Below the pieces are notes generated by a model. That model ran no database searches, was not told the DNA's origin, and worked only from the letters and a program-made list of their open reading frames with translations. A stretch of 64,000 bases of DNA, taken from Basidiobolus meristosporus CBS 931.73. Lineage: Eukaryota > Basidiobolomycota > Basidiobolomycetes > Basidiobolales > Basidiobolaceae. The DNA lies in assembly GCA_002104905.1 (NCBI GenBank), contig MCFE01000143.1:91647-155646 (forward strand). Direction: 5' to 3'. Positions within the stretch are counted from its first letter, which is position 1. Every line of letters starts with the position of its first letter. The position numbers were made by a program, and so were the translations under genes. Shown here one piece after another: positions 43,841-55,268 of this stretch.

Positions 43841-46382
43841 TTCAAATTAGTATCCCGATTGACCACAAAGCGTAATTCGATATAAGAACTGTCATACAGG
43901 GACAATTGAGATTGGTAGCACAGAATCCTGCGTTTCCGTCGCCATCAACAAATCCTGCTACAGCGTCGCGGTGCCGATGTGATACTAGAGCGAACACCTG
44001 ATTGACTGATAGAGTGACAAGGGTTAGAATCGATGTCCTCCTCTCCAATAGGGAGGTGAGGTAGAGGCTCCCCCGTTGCTGATATCAAGGTATCACAATC
44101 ATATCTTGTATCCAAAAAATGGGAAGGTTCACCGGGTTTCATCATTAAATCACCGAACTCCCCTAGTTGGGGATTTTGGAATGTTTAGATGGATAAACAG
44201 GATGTTAGAAAACAATTGAAACACCACGTTAATGTATAGCTATGTTACATGTAAGATACCGTAAGAAATTCCTCGGATTTGTGCGACCAAAATTTAGCTT
44301 AGGACAGGTTCAAAGGTAAGAAATCCGGTAAGAGCCCAAACTTTAATTATATCAAGCCTTATACTAACCAAAACTGAACAGAAACACTGCTATTGCTTGG
44401 CTATGCCAGCAGTATAAAACGGCGGACGCATATCTGCAATGAACTCGCATCCCCTTGTCGTCGACCAATTCAAACACCTATGTGTCAGGATAGAGAGATA
44501 ATGGTGCCGTTCTAGAAGACCAAGTGCGCAGCCTCCTTGGGACATAAGATGCTTGACATTCTTTACGAACCAAAAAAATCTGAAGGTCTTTTAGCCCCTT
44601 TCCCTGATTTTTTAAACGGTTTACTTACTTGAATTCCGTGGTGGTATTTTGAAACGACTGTCGAACCTGACGAGAGAATGGCTTGGCACGTTAGCATCCA
44701 TGGTATCTGGGCATTTATCGGGATCCATTCCTTTTTTTCCGTGCCACTTTACTCAAGTAGCAATCGTGCAGTTAGTTAACCTTCAGTAAGCTGTCACTCC
44801 ACCTTGGTTGCGACCTCCTTAACAGTCTAGTAATATGCGAGAGTAACGTGAAGGCCATTTCTTTACGAGATATTGGGATCGTTGTCAGCAACATCACACT
44901 TAACCCGGCATTGCTCGCTGCTATTGCTAACTCAAGCTGTGCGATTTAACCAATGCTAGTAATATCAAATCTATGAAAAGCTATTGCCAAACAACTCAGT
45001 ACATTAATCTACAGGTCGGCCCCGTTATCATTAGAAACAACAGCCGATTAATTGGATAGCCCGACTTTGTCCATAAATACTGTTATCTGATGGCAGATTA
45101 ATTGAATGGTCATTTGATACGTAGCTTGTTTTTAAGCTTTATGATAGTTGGATACAGATAAGGGACTCCATTATGTGCTCATATGATAGTAATGCAAGAT
45201 GACATTGCTTTGACCGGATTTGGAATGGTATATTCCGGTGTTGTACAGGTATACATTTATATAAGTATATGTATAGTGCCATGTATTGGGCTAGGGTGTA
45301 GAGAAAGAAATACACACTAACAAGCCTCTCTGCAAGGCCAACATTCTCGCGTTTCAACAAGGCCACAAGTTGCTGCATTAACTTCCAAACCACTCGTGCA
45401 GGCGACTTGACGAGATTCGTGCGAAAATCCTCATACCGCCTAATTCGTCATGATGGACGTTCCTTTGGAAGCCTCCATTCAGGATTTCGCAGAACAAATA
45501 GAGTTCTATAGTGAAATCACTTGTGATATTACTCTCACTGATTATCAGCTGATCAAAGAAAATCCAAACTCTAGGTTGGCGAAAGTTTGTACAAAATAGA
45601 CGCAGACCCAATGACTCAACCCAGATTCTTCGTGAGAGTTGTCTCATCAGAAAACCCAGATCGATTTTCTCATGGCTCCGTATTGGACTCAATTTACATC
45701 CGCGGCGTGACCAAAGTAGACGTGCTAGCAAACTCAAATTAGTCAAATTATGGAAGCACAGGATCCTGAAATCTCCCATCATCCACTCAGCACTCCCCGA
45801 GCAGTTCACAAAGTCTCACAATCCTGCACACTAAACTTGATATGTGCATTTGGTGTGATACTCGGCACATGATGGAGGTGATTTTCGGATAAGAACGAGA
45901 TATCAAAGATCTCTGTAGCAATAATGCTGGAGAAAGCTGCTGTCTCGAACGATGCGAGGAAATCAGATTGTGTGGATTCGGTAGTCATACAACGCTATCC
46001 TGTATCCAAATAATAGGAAAGTTCGTTTTTCTCCTAATTTCTCATCACCCAGGTTGTAGATTTTCGACTGCTATGGCGCCATTGGATCAACAAATTCCTT
46101 ATTGATTTGGTGCCATAGAACATTTGACGAGATACCAATTGAAACACTCGGTTTTTTGCGTATCTTACATAACAAAGAAGAGCTGCTGGATTCTTACGTT
46201 GTGTAGCGCTGGAGTTGGCTTTTCGATGGTTAGGCATAGGCTTACGAAAACCTGTTTGAGTCGAACCTTATTTTGAACGAACCTGTACTAGCCAAGCGTA
46301 CCATACGGCAGACTTTAGTCTCACTACCAGTATAAAAAGACAACCATGATTTTCAGATTAGATATCATCTACTTACCTTCTA
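43841..46382. other. Intergenic between divergent transporters A and B, with a faint internal repeat
   Basis: No domain-bearing gene is seen. Stretches near 44,080-44,290 and 45,985-46,180 share order and short matches ('CTTGTATCCAAAAAATGGGAAGGTTC' against 'CCTGTATCCAAATAATAGG', then 'CAATTGAAACAC'), suggesting an old duplication of an upstream region. A 49-codon plus-strand frame at 45,450-45,599 (MMDVPLEASIQDFAEQ) has coding-like composition but no support beyond that. Confidence 0.35.
46331..46338 (+). promoter_or_regulatory. TATA-like box of transporter B
   Basis: TATAAAAA, 45 bp before the ATG at 46,383. Confidence 0.5.
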
Positions 46383-48032
46383 ATGACAAACGAAAAGGAT
46401 ATTCACGAGCTTCAGCAGATGGAAATCGGTGCTGCTGGTGAAGACCAACTCACTGAACGTGAAAAGGAGCTACTCCGTCTGGAACGTGAGCTGAACGCCA
46501 AGCTTGACCAAGCACTCCTTGAGAACCCTGACAAAATCCCAAAGGCCGTTTGGTTCATCATTCCAAACGAGTTTGGTGAGCGCTTCACTTTCTATGGTAT
46601 CAAGAATCTTCTACAGCAGTACTTCAAAACCGCAGTCGGCCTCAATGCCATCGATGCTAAAGTACAAACCCATGCCTTCACAATGATGGCTTATTTCTTC
46701 CCTCTCCTTGGTGCTGCCGTCTCTGATTCATGGTTGGGCAAGTATCACACCATCGTTTACCTCTCCATTGTCTACCTCATCGGCACAGTTCTCCTGGCCG
46801 TTTTCTCCATTAACGGTTTGATTGCGCAATTTGGTGGCTATCCTGTCTGGACTGCCATGGTACCTTTGACCTTAATCGCCCTTGGTACTGGTGGAATCAA
46901 GCCATGTGTTTCATCCCATGGTGGTGACCAATATCTCCCTCATCAAACTAAAGGCTTAGATTGGTTCTTTGCTATGTTCTATATTGCTATCAACACCGGA
47001 GCCCTTCTTGCACAATACATCACCCCTGCCATTAAGGAAAAGGTTGTATGCTTTGGGAGCATGTGCTACTTCGGCGCATTTGTGATCCCAGCGATACTCT
47101 TTGGCTTTGCGCTTGGTGTGTTTATCTTTGGCTTCAGATATTACCGCGTTGTTCCAGCTCTCGGCGAATTCCTTCCCTGGAAGGCTGTTAAATGTACAAT
47201 TGTTGCAGCCAGACGCTATTCTTCTGCTACTCCTGAAGAGCGTGCTCGTCGTGGTAGCTGGCTCAATTTCGCTGAGGAATCCGTGGGTCCACTGTTTGTT
47301 GACGAAGTCCGTCTGTTTGGCAAAGTGTGCCTCATGATCATCCCGATTATCTTCTTCTGGATGATCTACGACCAACAAAGCACTGAATGGCAAGAGCAAT
47401 ATGAAAAGATGAACAAGAATTGGGGATCTCTGGAACTCACTACAGAACAGTCTGCTATCTTCAATACTATCTTCATCCTGATCTTTGTCCCTCTGTGTGC
47501 TAAAGTCATTTACCCATTCTTGGAGAGACGTGGTATCCGTTTCTACTTGCTCCGTCGTATGGCTGTTGGTTTCTTCCTTGTCATTGTCTCATTCGCCATT
47601 TCTGGAGGCCTCCAATACGTCGTTGAATCCAAATTCGACGGCACATATAACGACAAGCATACTAAGGTAGAAACCTGCCCTAACTGTGTCCATGGTGCAT
47701 GGCAACTACCTCAATGGGCTTTGCTCTCACTTGGAGAAGCCATGATATCTCCAACTGGATTGCAATTCACCTATACTCAAGTTGGCCGTCAAATGAAGTC
47801 CACTTCATCCTCATTCTGGTTGTTATGTGTTTCATTCGGTAACTTGGTGGTGACAGCTGTCGAGGAAGGATTGAAGGATACCTCGCTTCAAGGACCACCA
47901 AAATATTTCTTCTACTGTGCCATCGGAATTGTTGCCAACGGTGTCTTCTGCCTCCTCGCTAAAAATTATACCTACAAAGAAGATAGAGACGCACAATTGG
48001 CGAAAACCGACAAGAAACAAGAGGCCCAATAA
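46383..48032 (+). CDS. POT/PTR2-family proton-coupled peptide transporter B
   Basis: 549 residues, no intron. It has the same motif set as A (NEFGERFTFYG, GIKPCVSSHGGDQY, FYIAINTGALLAQ, TGLQFTYTQVGRQMKST) but is the most diverged of the four, with many substitutions along its length and a different C-terminus (TDKKQEAQ). In the E-x-x-E-R motif Gly replaces the Cys of A, C and D. Codon choice also differs from C and D, which fits an older duplicate. Its 3' end and downstream flank have a decayed match at 51,872-52,130. Confidence 0.9.
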   Translation: MTNEKDIHELQQMEIGAAGEDQLTEREKELLRLERELNAKLDQALLENPDKIPKAVWFIIPNEFGERFTFYGIKNLLQQYFKTAVGLNAIDAKVQTHAFTMMAYFFPLLGAAVSDSWLGKYHTIVYLSIVYLIGTVLLAVFSINGLIAQFGGYPVWTAMVPLTLIALGTGGIKPCVSSHGGDQYLPHQTKGLDWFFAMFYIAINTGALLAQYITPAIKEKVVCFGSMCYFGAFVIPAILFGFALGVFIFGFRYYRVVPALGEFLPWKAVKCTIVAARRYSSATPEERARRGSWLNFAEESVGPLFVDEVRLFGKVCLMIIPIIFFWMIYDQQSTEWQEQYEKMNKNWGSLELTTEQSAIFNTIFILIFVPLCAKVIYPFLERRGIRFYLLRRMAVGFFLVIVSFAISGGLQYVVESKFDGTYNDKHTKVETCPNCVHGAWQLPQWALLSLGEAMISPTGLQFTYTQVGRQMKSTSSSFWLLCVSFGNLVVTAVEEGLKDTSLQGPPKYFFYCAIGIVANGVFCLLAKNYTYKEDRDAQLAKTDKKQEAQ

Positions 48033-48502
48033 TAGGATATATAAGTTTAATGCTACGAGATCTTCAGTATTTGAATTTTCCAGACCATACCCTACTGTTG
48101 ATATAACCCAACTTTCTGCTGCACAGCAATGTGAAATAAATCATTAATCAATGTCTGTCACCCAATACACATCGATAAAATATCTTCTGTGTTTGAATGT
48201 TACTTTCTGTGTTTCGATCATAAAGTTGTTGTTTAGTTGATAGATAGATTAATCAAAGGATTCACCGAAATCACGACTATTTTTGATATTCAGCCATCCC
48301 TACACATTTCACCTATTTAGAATCCTCATTGCGTGGTGGTCACTGCCCTTAATTCCAGGACTAATTGGATAGTCATCTGACCCGGACTCTAACCTTGAGC
48401 CTTTAAAGTGAAGTGTGGTGACTCCATGATATACTGAGAGGCACGTATGATGAGTTGATATTTGATCTGTCCAGTTTTGGAATGGAAGGACTATAAGGGA
48501 CG

Positions 48503-48715
48503 GTGAGCGTGATCTTGAATATCCAAGTAAAGTCTAATTTATCGGATGCTGTGCTGAAGTCCTACGCAACTGCAGAGTCCAACTGGCAGAACCAATCTTA
48601 TCATTCTGACTTATACTGGGAAGAGAGCTACAACTCTAACGACCCATTCACCACAAAACTCACCGCCAATTGGGCTTCAAAAAACCCCGACTTCATGCAT
48701 AAGCTACCCAAGTAG
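48503..48715 (+). other. Conserved open stretch upstream of transporter C, unknown
   Basis: A 70-codon frame ends at TAG 48,715. It has no ATG at its start (begins GTG) and contains 'YHSDLYWEESYNSNDPF' and ends 'KNPDFMHKLPK'. Composition is protein-like. The copy at 52,537-52,749 gives the same peptide. It may be the last exon of a lost gene carried along with the duplication; identity between copies may only reflect recent duplication. Confidence 0.35.
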
Positions 48716-49445
48716 TCAAATATATAGGCCGCCTTTAAAGATCCGTGGGAGATTTAACAGAACTCGACAGTGAAGTGATTCAGTGATCGTAAGCCCAATT
48801 CGTCAATATCGAATTCTAGAAATTTGATGGGAATGTAGGTGTCACAAATTGACCACAATCATTAAAATACAACAATCGGCAAATCGCGTTTATCTCTGTG
48901 CTTTGATAAACATCTGGAGTAGACTCCTATCAGAATACCAGCAGCAGTATCAAACCGAGTATTGACAGATAACCACCACTCTGGATGCCTATTGTCTGCG
49001 AAGTGTCTTGAAGAGGCTAAGACATCGTAGTCAACGATTGGACTATACTGAATAGTTGATGATATATCTTCAGTCCCGCGACAAATGAAATCTCATAGCA
49101 TGTGATCACACTTCTGATGAATGTGCCTTACTTGAAGGTCGCCCGTGAAGCCATACAGACTATCTGAAACAGAACCGCGTTCCGTTTTTGATCCTTTCTG
49201 TACACCTTAGTGGTGCTCGTCTATTTGATTGGCAAGACTGCTGAACCATGAACCTTATTTCTGATGGGTTTCCATTTTTGGGGATATGAATTGAGTCTGC
49301 CTTCGAATAAAGTTTGTAGAGTACAAGGATCAGGCAGCTAACCCTGGCCTAGAAAGTAAATCCGATCTTTCGCACCGACTAAATTGTCCGCATGACCACG
49401 ATTTCTGATAGCTAGGTTGTTCGAGGGGACCGCTTGCCTTGAAAA

Positions 49446-49453
49446 TATATAAG
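49446..49453 (+). promoter_or_regulatory. TATA-like box of transporter C
   Basis: TATATAAG, 49 bp before the chosen ATG at 49,502. It shows that the in-frame ATG at 49,439 lies upstream of likely transcription start. The same box is at 53,475-53,482 for copy D. Confidence 0.55.
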
Positions 49454-49501
49454 GGGTGCATCGTGCCTCGTGGAATACACATCACTACTCATATTCACAC
49501 C

Positions 49502-51151
49502 ATGGCCACCGATAAAGACATTCACGAGCTTCAGCAAATGGAAATCGGTGCTGCCGATGAAGATCAACTCACTAGTCGCGAAAAGGAACTTCTAAGATTG
49601 GAACGCGAGCTAAATGCCAAGCTTGACCAACAACTTTTGGAGAATCCAAATAAGATCCCTAAGGCTGTTTGGTACATTATCCCCAACGAGTTCTGCGAAC
49701 GGTTCACTTTCTATGGTATCAAAAATCTTCTTCAGCAATACTTCAAGACTGCCGTGGGTCTTAACCCGGTCCAGGCCAAGGTGAATTCACATGCCTTCAA
49801 CATGATGTGTTACTTCTTCCCCCTCCTCGGTGCGGCCATCTCTGACTCCTGGCTAGCCAAGTACCACACCATTGTCTACCTGTCGGTGGTATACCTGATT
49901 GGTACCATCCTATTGGCTGTCTTCTCAATCAACGGATTGATCAGCAACTACGGAGCCTATCCAGTATGGACTGCTATGCTTCCCTTGACCCTGATTGCTC
50001 TCGGCACCGGTGGTATCAAGCCATGTGTCTCTTCTCACGGTGGTGATCAATATCTCCCTCATCAAACCAAAGCCCTTGATTGGTTCTTCGCCATGTTCTA
50101 CATTTCCATCAACAGTGGCTCCTTGCTCTCGCAATACATCACTCCAATGCTCAAGGATAAGGTCAGCTGCTTCGGGTCACAGTGTTACTTTGCCTCATTT
50201 GCCCTTCCCGCTGCTCTGTTCGCAATTGCATTGGTGATCTTCGTCTTGGGCTTCAAGCATTACCGTGTTGTCCCAGCCATTGGCGAGTTCCTTCCCTGGA
50301 AGGCTATCAAGGGTACCGTATACGCCATCAAGAAGTACTCCTCGGCCACCCCTGAGGAGCGCCAACGCCGTGGCAACTGGTTGAACTTCGCCGAGGACTT
50401 GGTTGGCCCATTGTTCGTCGAGGAAATCCGCATGTTTGGTCAAGTGTTCGGCATGATTCTCCCAATCATGTTCTGGTGGATGATCTACGATCAGCAAAGT
50501 ACTGAATGGCAAGAGCAGTATGAGATGATGAACAAGAACTGGGGCTCCCTCGAGATCTCTACTGAACAGTCATCGATCTTCAACACCATCTTCATTCTGA
50601 TCTTCGTTCCCCTCTGCGCCAAGGTTCTCTACCCATTCCTCGAGAGACGTGGTATCCGGTTCTACCTCCTCCGTCGTATGGCTGTTGGCTTCTTCCTTGT
50701 GATCATCTCCTTTGCTTTGTCCGGTGGTCTCCAATACATTGTGCAGTCCAGATTCGATGGTGAGCGTAATGCAAGTGGCAAGGTCACCAGCTGCCCTAAC
50801 TGTCTGCATGGAGCCTGGCAATTGCCCCAATGGGCCCTTCTCTCCCTTGGTGAGACCATGGTCTCCCCCACCGGTCTCCAATTCACATATACCCAGGTCG
50901 GCCGCCAAATGAAGTCAACCTCTTCATCCTTCTGGCTCCTCACCGTCTCCCTTGGTAACTTGGTTGTCACTGCCATTGAAGAGGGTTTGGCCGGAACCTC
51001 CATCCAAGGTCCCCCCAAGTACTTCCTCTACTGCGGCATCGGTCTTGTCGCCAACATCGTATTCTGCTTCTTGGCCACAAAATACACATACAAGGAGGAC
51101 AAGGATGCCAAGCTACAGGAAGCGGCGCAGGAAAAGAAGGGAATGCATTAA
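49502..51151 (+). CDS. POT/PTR2-family proton-coupled peptide transporter C
   Basis: 549 residues from ATG 49,502 (MATDKDIHELQQMEIG), which matches the start of B. The upstream ATG 49,439 is rejected because it precedes the TATA-like box and adds a non-conserved peptide. Key residues: E63, E66 and R67 of the E-x-x-E-R motif with Y71, GIKPCVSSHGGDQY at 171-184, and FYISIN at 199-204. A charged N-terminus of about 50 residues could form a short helix (REKELLRLERELNAKLD). It is intact, unlike its 4-kb-downstream twin D. Codons are strongly biased to C-ending forms, which suggests high expression. Confidence 0.92.
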   Translation: MATDKDIHELQQMEIGAADEDQLTSREKELLRLERELNAKLDQQLLENPNKIPKAVWYIIPNEFCERFTFYGIKNLLQQYFKTAVGLNPVQAKVNSHAFNMMCYFFPLLGAAISDSWLAKYHTIVYLSVVYLIGTILLAVFSINGLISNYGAYPVWTAMLPLTLIALGTGGIKPCVSSHGGDQYLPHQTKALDWFFAMFYISINSGSLLSQYITPMLKDKVSCFGSQCYFASFALPAALFAIALVIFVLGFKHYRVVPAIGEFLPWKAIKGTVYAIKKYSSATPEERQRRGNWLNFAEDLVGPLFVEEIRMFGQVFGMILPIMFWWMIYDQQSTEWQEQYEMMNKNWGSLEISTEQSSIFNTIFILIFVPLCAKVLYPFLERRGIRFYLLRRMAVGFFLVIISFALSGGLQYIVQSRFDGERNASGKVTSCPNCLHGAWQLPQWALLSLGETMVSPTGLQFTYTQVGRQMKSTSSSFWLLTVSLGNLVVTAIEEGLAGTSIQGPPKYFLYCGIGLVANIVFCFLATKYTYKEDKDAKLQEAAQEKKGMH

Positions 51152-51197
51152 GCCCGTTCGTTTACCACTTGGCGCATCATCATCAATTGCATATTCA

Positions 51198-51234
51198 TAC
51201 ACACACACACACGCATATATATATATATATATAG
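51198..51234. repeat. CA/TA microsatellite
   Basis: An AC run is followed by a TA run, 50 bp after the transporter C stop. The counterpart in the second duplication copy is at 55,229-55,268 and has a different repeat number. Confidence 0.8.
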
Positions 51235-51649
51235 TTCAAATTTTGACAATCCCAAATTGAAATCAAACAGCAATTTGACACTCAACAACTGGATCGCAGA
51301 CTCGTACAGAGTGGTATAAATAAACGAACTTTTGCAAGAGTAAACATGAACAACTGAAGGAACTTGAGTGTGAATGCAACATGGGACTCGCATCGATGTA
51401 TTGTATGTTCGGGAAAAGATCAATGGTAATGAGGTAGTCGTAGTCAGAAAACTTAGTGCTCTTGGTTTACGAAAGCCAAGTGGAGCATCTTGCAGTAGTC
51501 ATTCTATTTATTGGTTGGTAGTATGGGAATAAATGATAGTAGTAACAAGGCCTGATGTTCTTAGTGGCAGTAATTCAAAGACTCAATTAAATCTATATGT
51601 GCATAAAGTAATGAAACAGGAGACCTGAGTTGGCCGGCACTCCAATGGA

Positions 51650-51720
51650 ATATGAAGTTGGCTTCATTAGTGGCTGAGAGTGCAGTCATCAACTTCTTGG
51701 TGGATGGTGCCTCACCCTAA
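51650..51720 (-). pseudogene. Relic of a nitrite reductase 3' end
   Basis: Plus-strand CTTCATTAGTGGCTGAGAG, then GCAGTCATCAACTTCTTGG, then GCCTCACCCTAAATGT correspond to the C-terminal coding end of nitrite reductase 1 near 55,700-55,780 (CTTCCATTAGTTGCCGAAAG, GCAGTCATTGATTTC, GCCTCATCCAAAATGT), with a short deletion. It sits at the same distance from transporter C as the intact gene sits from transporter D. Confidence 0.65.
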
Positions 51721-51871
51721 ATGTAAATAGGTTGAATTTAGGATCGTGCCCGCAATGATCAGTATATCTGGTAGCGTCCTGATCAAGTATATTATCCGCC
51801 AGTAGGTTTGCATACCTAAAGTTGTGTCTTTGTCATTACCAATGCGAACCATGCATCGCTTCTCAACAGCA

Positions 51872-52012
51872 ACCTCGACCCAAGGGCCACCAAAATATAT
51901 TTCGAAGTGTCCAATCGCATTGATCACCAATGATATCCTCTGCTTCCTCGCTAAACATGTCAGCTACAATAAAATTCGAGGTACACTATTGACGAGAACA
52001 AAAGAGGGATAG
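51872..52012 (+). pseudogene. Relic of a transporter 3' end
   Basis: The plus-strand frame 'TSTQGPPKYISKCPIALITN' and then 'LCFLAKHVSYNKI' aligns with the last 50 residues of transporter B (TSLQGPPKYFFYCAIGIVAN and LLAKNYTYKED). The following 100 bases also match the 3' flank of B. It is a heavily decayed B-like gene end, joined directly to the nitrite reductase relic. Confidence 0.75.
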
Positions 52013-52536
52013 ATGGAATATAAGTGTAATAGAAAATAGCTCTTTGGTATTTGAATTTACCAAACCGTAGCTTACTGTTAGTGTTCCCAAACTTTTCGTT
52101 ACTCGGCAATGCGAAATAAATCCATTAAGAATACCATAATCAACGCTCATTATGCACTCTTTTTTTTGTTTGCTTATTGCAGACTGTGTTTCGACGCATC
52201 GTGCGCCGACTATGATTCTTTTGGGATAATTGATTCACAATCGATCACTGAAGTCACAACTACGATTGATCGTGAGCAGGATCCATCATGGATTCTTACC
52301 AAAATCACGACTATTTTTGATATTCAGCCATCCCTACACATTTCACCTATTTAGAATATTCATTGCGTGGTGGTCACTGCCCTTAATTCCAGGACTAATT
52401 GGATAGTCATCTGACCCGGACTCTAACCTTGAGCCTTTAAAGTGAAGTGTGGTGACTCCATGATATACTGAGAGGCACGTATGATGAGTTGATATTTGAT
52501 CTGTCCAGTTTTGGAATGGAAGGACTATAAGGTACG

Positions 52537-52749
52537 GTGAGCGTGATCTTGAATATCCAAGTAAAGTCTAATTTATCGGATGCTGTGCTGAAGTCCTACG
52601 CAACTGCAGAGTCCAACTGGCAGAACCAATCTTATCATTCTGACTTATACTGGGAAGAGAGCTACAACTCTAACGACCCATTCACCACAAAACTCACCGC
52701 CAATTGGGCTTCAAAAAACCCCGACTTCATGCATAAGCTACCCAAGTAG
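52537..52749 (+). other. Conserved open stretch upstream of transporter D, unknown
   Basis: Second copy of the 70-codon frame at 48,503-48,715, same peptide. It also lacks an ATG start. Confidence 0.35.
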
Positions 52750-53530
52750 TCAAATATATAGGCCGCCCTTAAAGATCCGTGGGAGATTTAACAGAACTCG
52801 ACAGTGAAGTGATTCAGTGATCGTAAGCCCAATTCGTCAATATCGAATTCTAAAAATTTGTTGGGAATAGGCCTTACAAAATTATGCGCATACCGTTTAT
52901 GGGGTTGGCTATCTCGCGTTTATCTCTGTGCTTTGATAAACATCTGGAGTAGACTCCTATCAGAATACCAGCAGCAGTATCAAACCGAGTATTGACAGAT
53001 AACCACCACTCTGGATGCCTATTGTCTACGAAGTGTCTTGAAATGGCCAAGGCATCGTGGTTGTCAATTAGGTTAAATTGCATACACTATGATGTACCTT
53101 CAGACCGTTGTCAGATGAAATCTCACAAACATGTGATCACTTCTGGTGAATGTACCTTACTTGAAGGCTGACTGTGAAGCCATGCTGACTATCTGAAACA
53201 GAACCGCGTTCCGTTTTTGATCCTTTCTGTACACCTTAGTGGTGCTTGTCTATTTGATTGGCAAGACTGCTGAACCATGAACCTTATTTCTGATGGGTTT
53301 CCATTTTTGGGGATATGAATTGAGTCTGCCTTCGAATAAAGTTTGTAGAGTACAAGGATCAGGCAGCTAACCCTGGCCTAGAAAGTAAATCCGATCTTTC
53401 GCACCGACTAAATTGTCCGCATGACCACGATTTCTGATAGCTAGGTTGTTCGAGGGGACCGCTTGCCTTGAAAATATATAAGGGGTGCATCGTGCCTCGT
53501 GGAATACACATCACTACTCATATTCACACC

Positions 53531-55181
53531 ATGGCCACCGATAAAGACATTCACGAGCTTCAGCAAATGGAAATCGGTGCTGCCGATGAAGATCAACTCA
53601 CTAGTCGCGAAAAGGAACTTCTAAGATTGGAACGCGAGCTAAATGCCAAGCTTGACCAACAACTTTTGGAGAATCCAAATAAGATCCCTAAGGCTGTTTG
53701 GTACATTATCCCCAACGAGTTCTGCGAACGGTTCACTTTCTATGGTATCAAAAATCTTCTTCAGCAATACTTCAAGACTGCCGTGGGTCTTAACCCGGTC
53801 CAGGCCAAGGTGAATTCACATGCCTTCAACATGATGTGTTACTTCTTCCCCCTCCTCGGTGCGGCCATCTCTGACTCCTGGCTAGCCAAGTACCACACCA
53901 TTGTCTACCTGTCGGTGGTATACCTGATTGGTACCATCCTTTTGGCTGTCTTCTCAATCAACGGATTGATCAGCAACTACGGAGCCTATCCAGTATGGAC
54001 TGCTATGCTTCCCTTGACCCTGATTGCTCTCGGCACCGGTGGTATCAAGCCATGTGTCTCTTCTCACGGTGGTGATCAATATCTCCCTCATCAAACCAAA
54101 GCCCTTGATTGGTTCTTCGCCATGTTCTACATTTCCATCAACAGTGGCTCCTTGCTCTCGCAATACATCACTCCAATGCTCAAGGATAAGGTCAGCTGCT
54201 TCGGATCACAGTGTTACTTTGCCTCATTTGCCCTTCCCGCTGCTCTGTTCGCAATTGCATTGGTGATCTTCGTCTTGGGCTTTCAAGCATTACCGTGTTG
54301 TCCCAGCCATTGGCGAGTTCCTTCCCTGGAAGGCTATCAAGGGTACCGTATACGCCATTAAGAAGTACTCCTCGGCCACCCCTGAGGAGCGCCAACGCCG
54401 TGGCAACTGGTTGAACTTCGCCGAGGACTTGGTTGGCCCATTGTTCGTCGAGGAAATCCGCATGTTTGGTCAAGTGTTCGGCATGATTCTCCCAATCATG
54501 TTCTGGTGGATGATCTACGATCAGCAAAGTACTGAATGGCAAGAGCAGTATGAGATGATGAACAAGAACTGGGGCTCCCTCGAGATCTCTACTGAACAGT
54601 CATCGATCTTCAACACCATCTTCATTCTGATCTTCGTTCCCCTCTGCGCCAAGGTTCTCTACCCATTCCTCGAGAGACGTGGTATCCGGTTCTACCTCCT
54701 CCGTCGTATGGCTGTTGGCTTCTTCCTTGTGATCCTCTCCTTTGCTTTGTCTGGTGGTCTCCAATACATTGTGCAGTCCAGATTCGATGGTGAGCGTAAT
54801 GCAAGTGGCAAGGTCACCAGCTGCCCTAACTGTCTGCACGGAGCCTGGCAATTGCCCCAATGGGCCCTTCTCTCCCTTGGTGAGACCATGGTCTCCCCCA
54901 CCGGTCTCCAATTCACATATACCCAGGTCGGTCGCCAAATGAAGTCAACCTCTTCATCCTTCTGGCTCCTCACCGTCTCCCTTGGTAACTTGGTTGTCAC
55001 TGCCATTGAAGAGGGTTTGGCCGGAACCTCCATCCAAGGTCCCCCCAAGTACTTCCTCTACTGCGGTATCGGTCTTGTCGCCAACATCGTATTCTGCTTC
55101 TTGGCCACAAAATACACATACAAGGAGGACAAGGATGCCAAGCTACAGGAAGCGGCGCAGGAAAAGAAGGGAATGCATTAG
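53531..55181 (+). pseudogene. Peptide transporter D, frameshifted copy of C
   Basis: It is nearly identical to C in DNA but carries one extra T at 54,281-54,283 (GGGCTTTCAAGC against GGGCTTCAAGC). The frame shifts after about residue 250, between membrane segments, and ends at 54,361. The remaining frame is open from about 54,284 to 55,181 and unchanged in protein sequence. Either a very recent loss of function or a sequencing error in a T run could explain it. Otherwise all motifs of C are present. Confidence 0.85.
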
Positions 55182-55228
55182 GCCCGTTCGTTTACCACTT
55201 GGCGCAGCATCATCAATTGCATATTCAT

Positions 55229-55268
55229 ACACACACACACACACACATGCATATATATATATATATAG
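55229..55268. repeat. CA/TA microsatellite (copy 2)
   Basis: Counterpart of 51,198-51,234 with a longer CA run, interrupted by ATGC. Confidence 0.8.

Larger units (their letters stand above)
48270..51717. repeat. Tandem duplication unit, copy 1 (transporter C with flanks)
   Basis: From about 48,270 the sequence matches 52,302 onward with an offset of about 4,030 bp. The match is almost perfect through transporter C/D and continues to about 51,610. A weaker match then runs on to 51,717 against the 3' end of nitrite reductase 1. Confidence 0.85.

Noticed and set aside
45378-45809. 143-codon minus-strand open frame between transporters A and B.
   Set aside because: No domain, no similarity within the window, and composition not typical of the confirmed genes.
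49439-49501. Earlier ATG start for transporter C (and 53,468 for D).
   Set aside because: It precedes the TATA-like box, and the extra 21 residues are absent from A and B.
40844-55048. Open frames of 100-120 codons opposite the peptide transporters.
   Set aside because: Shadow frames of conserved membrane protein genes. They recur only because the genes are duplicated.
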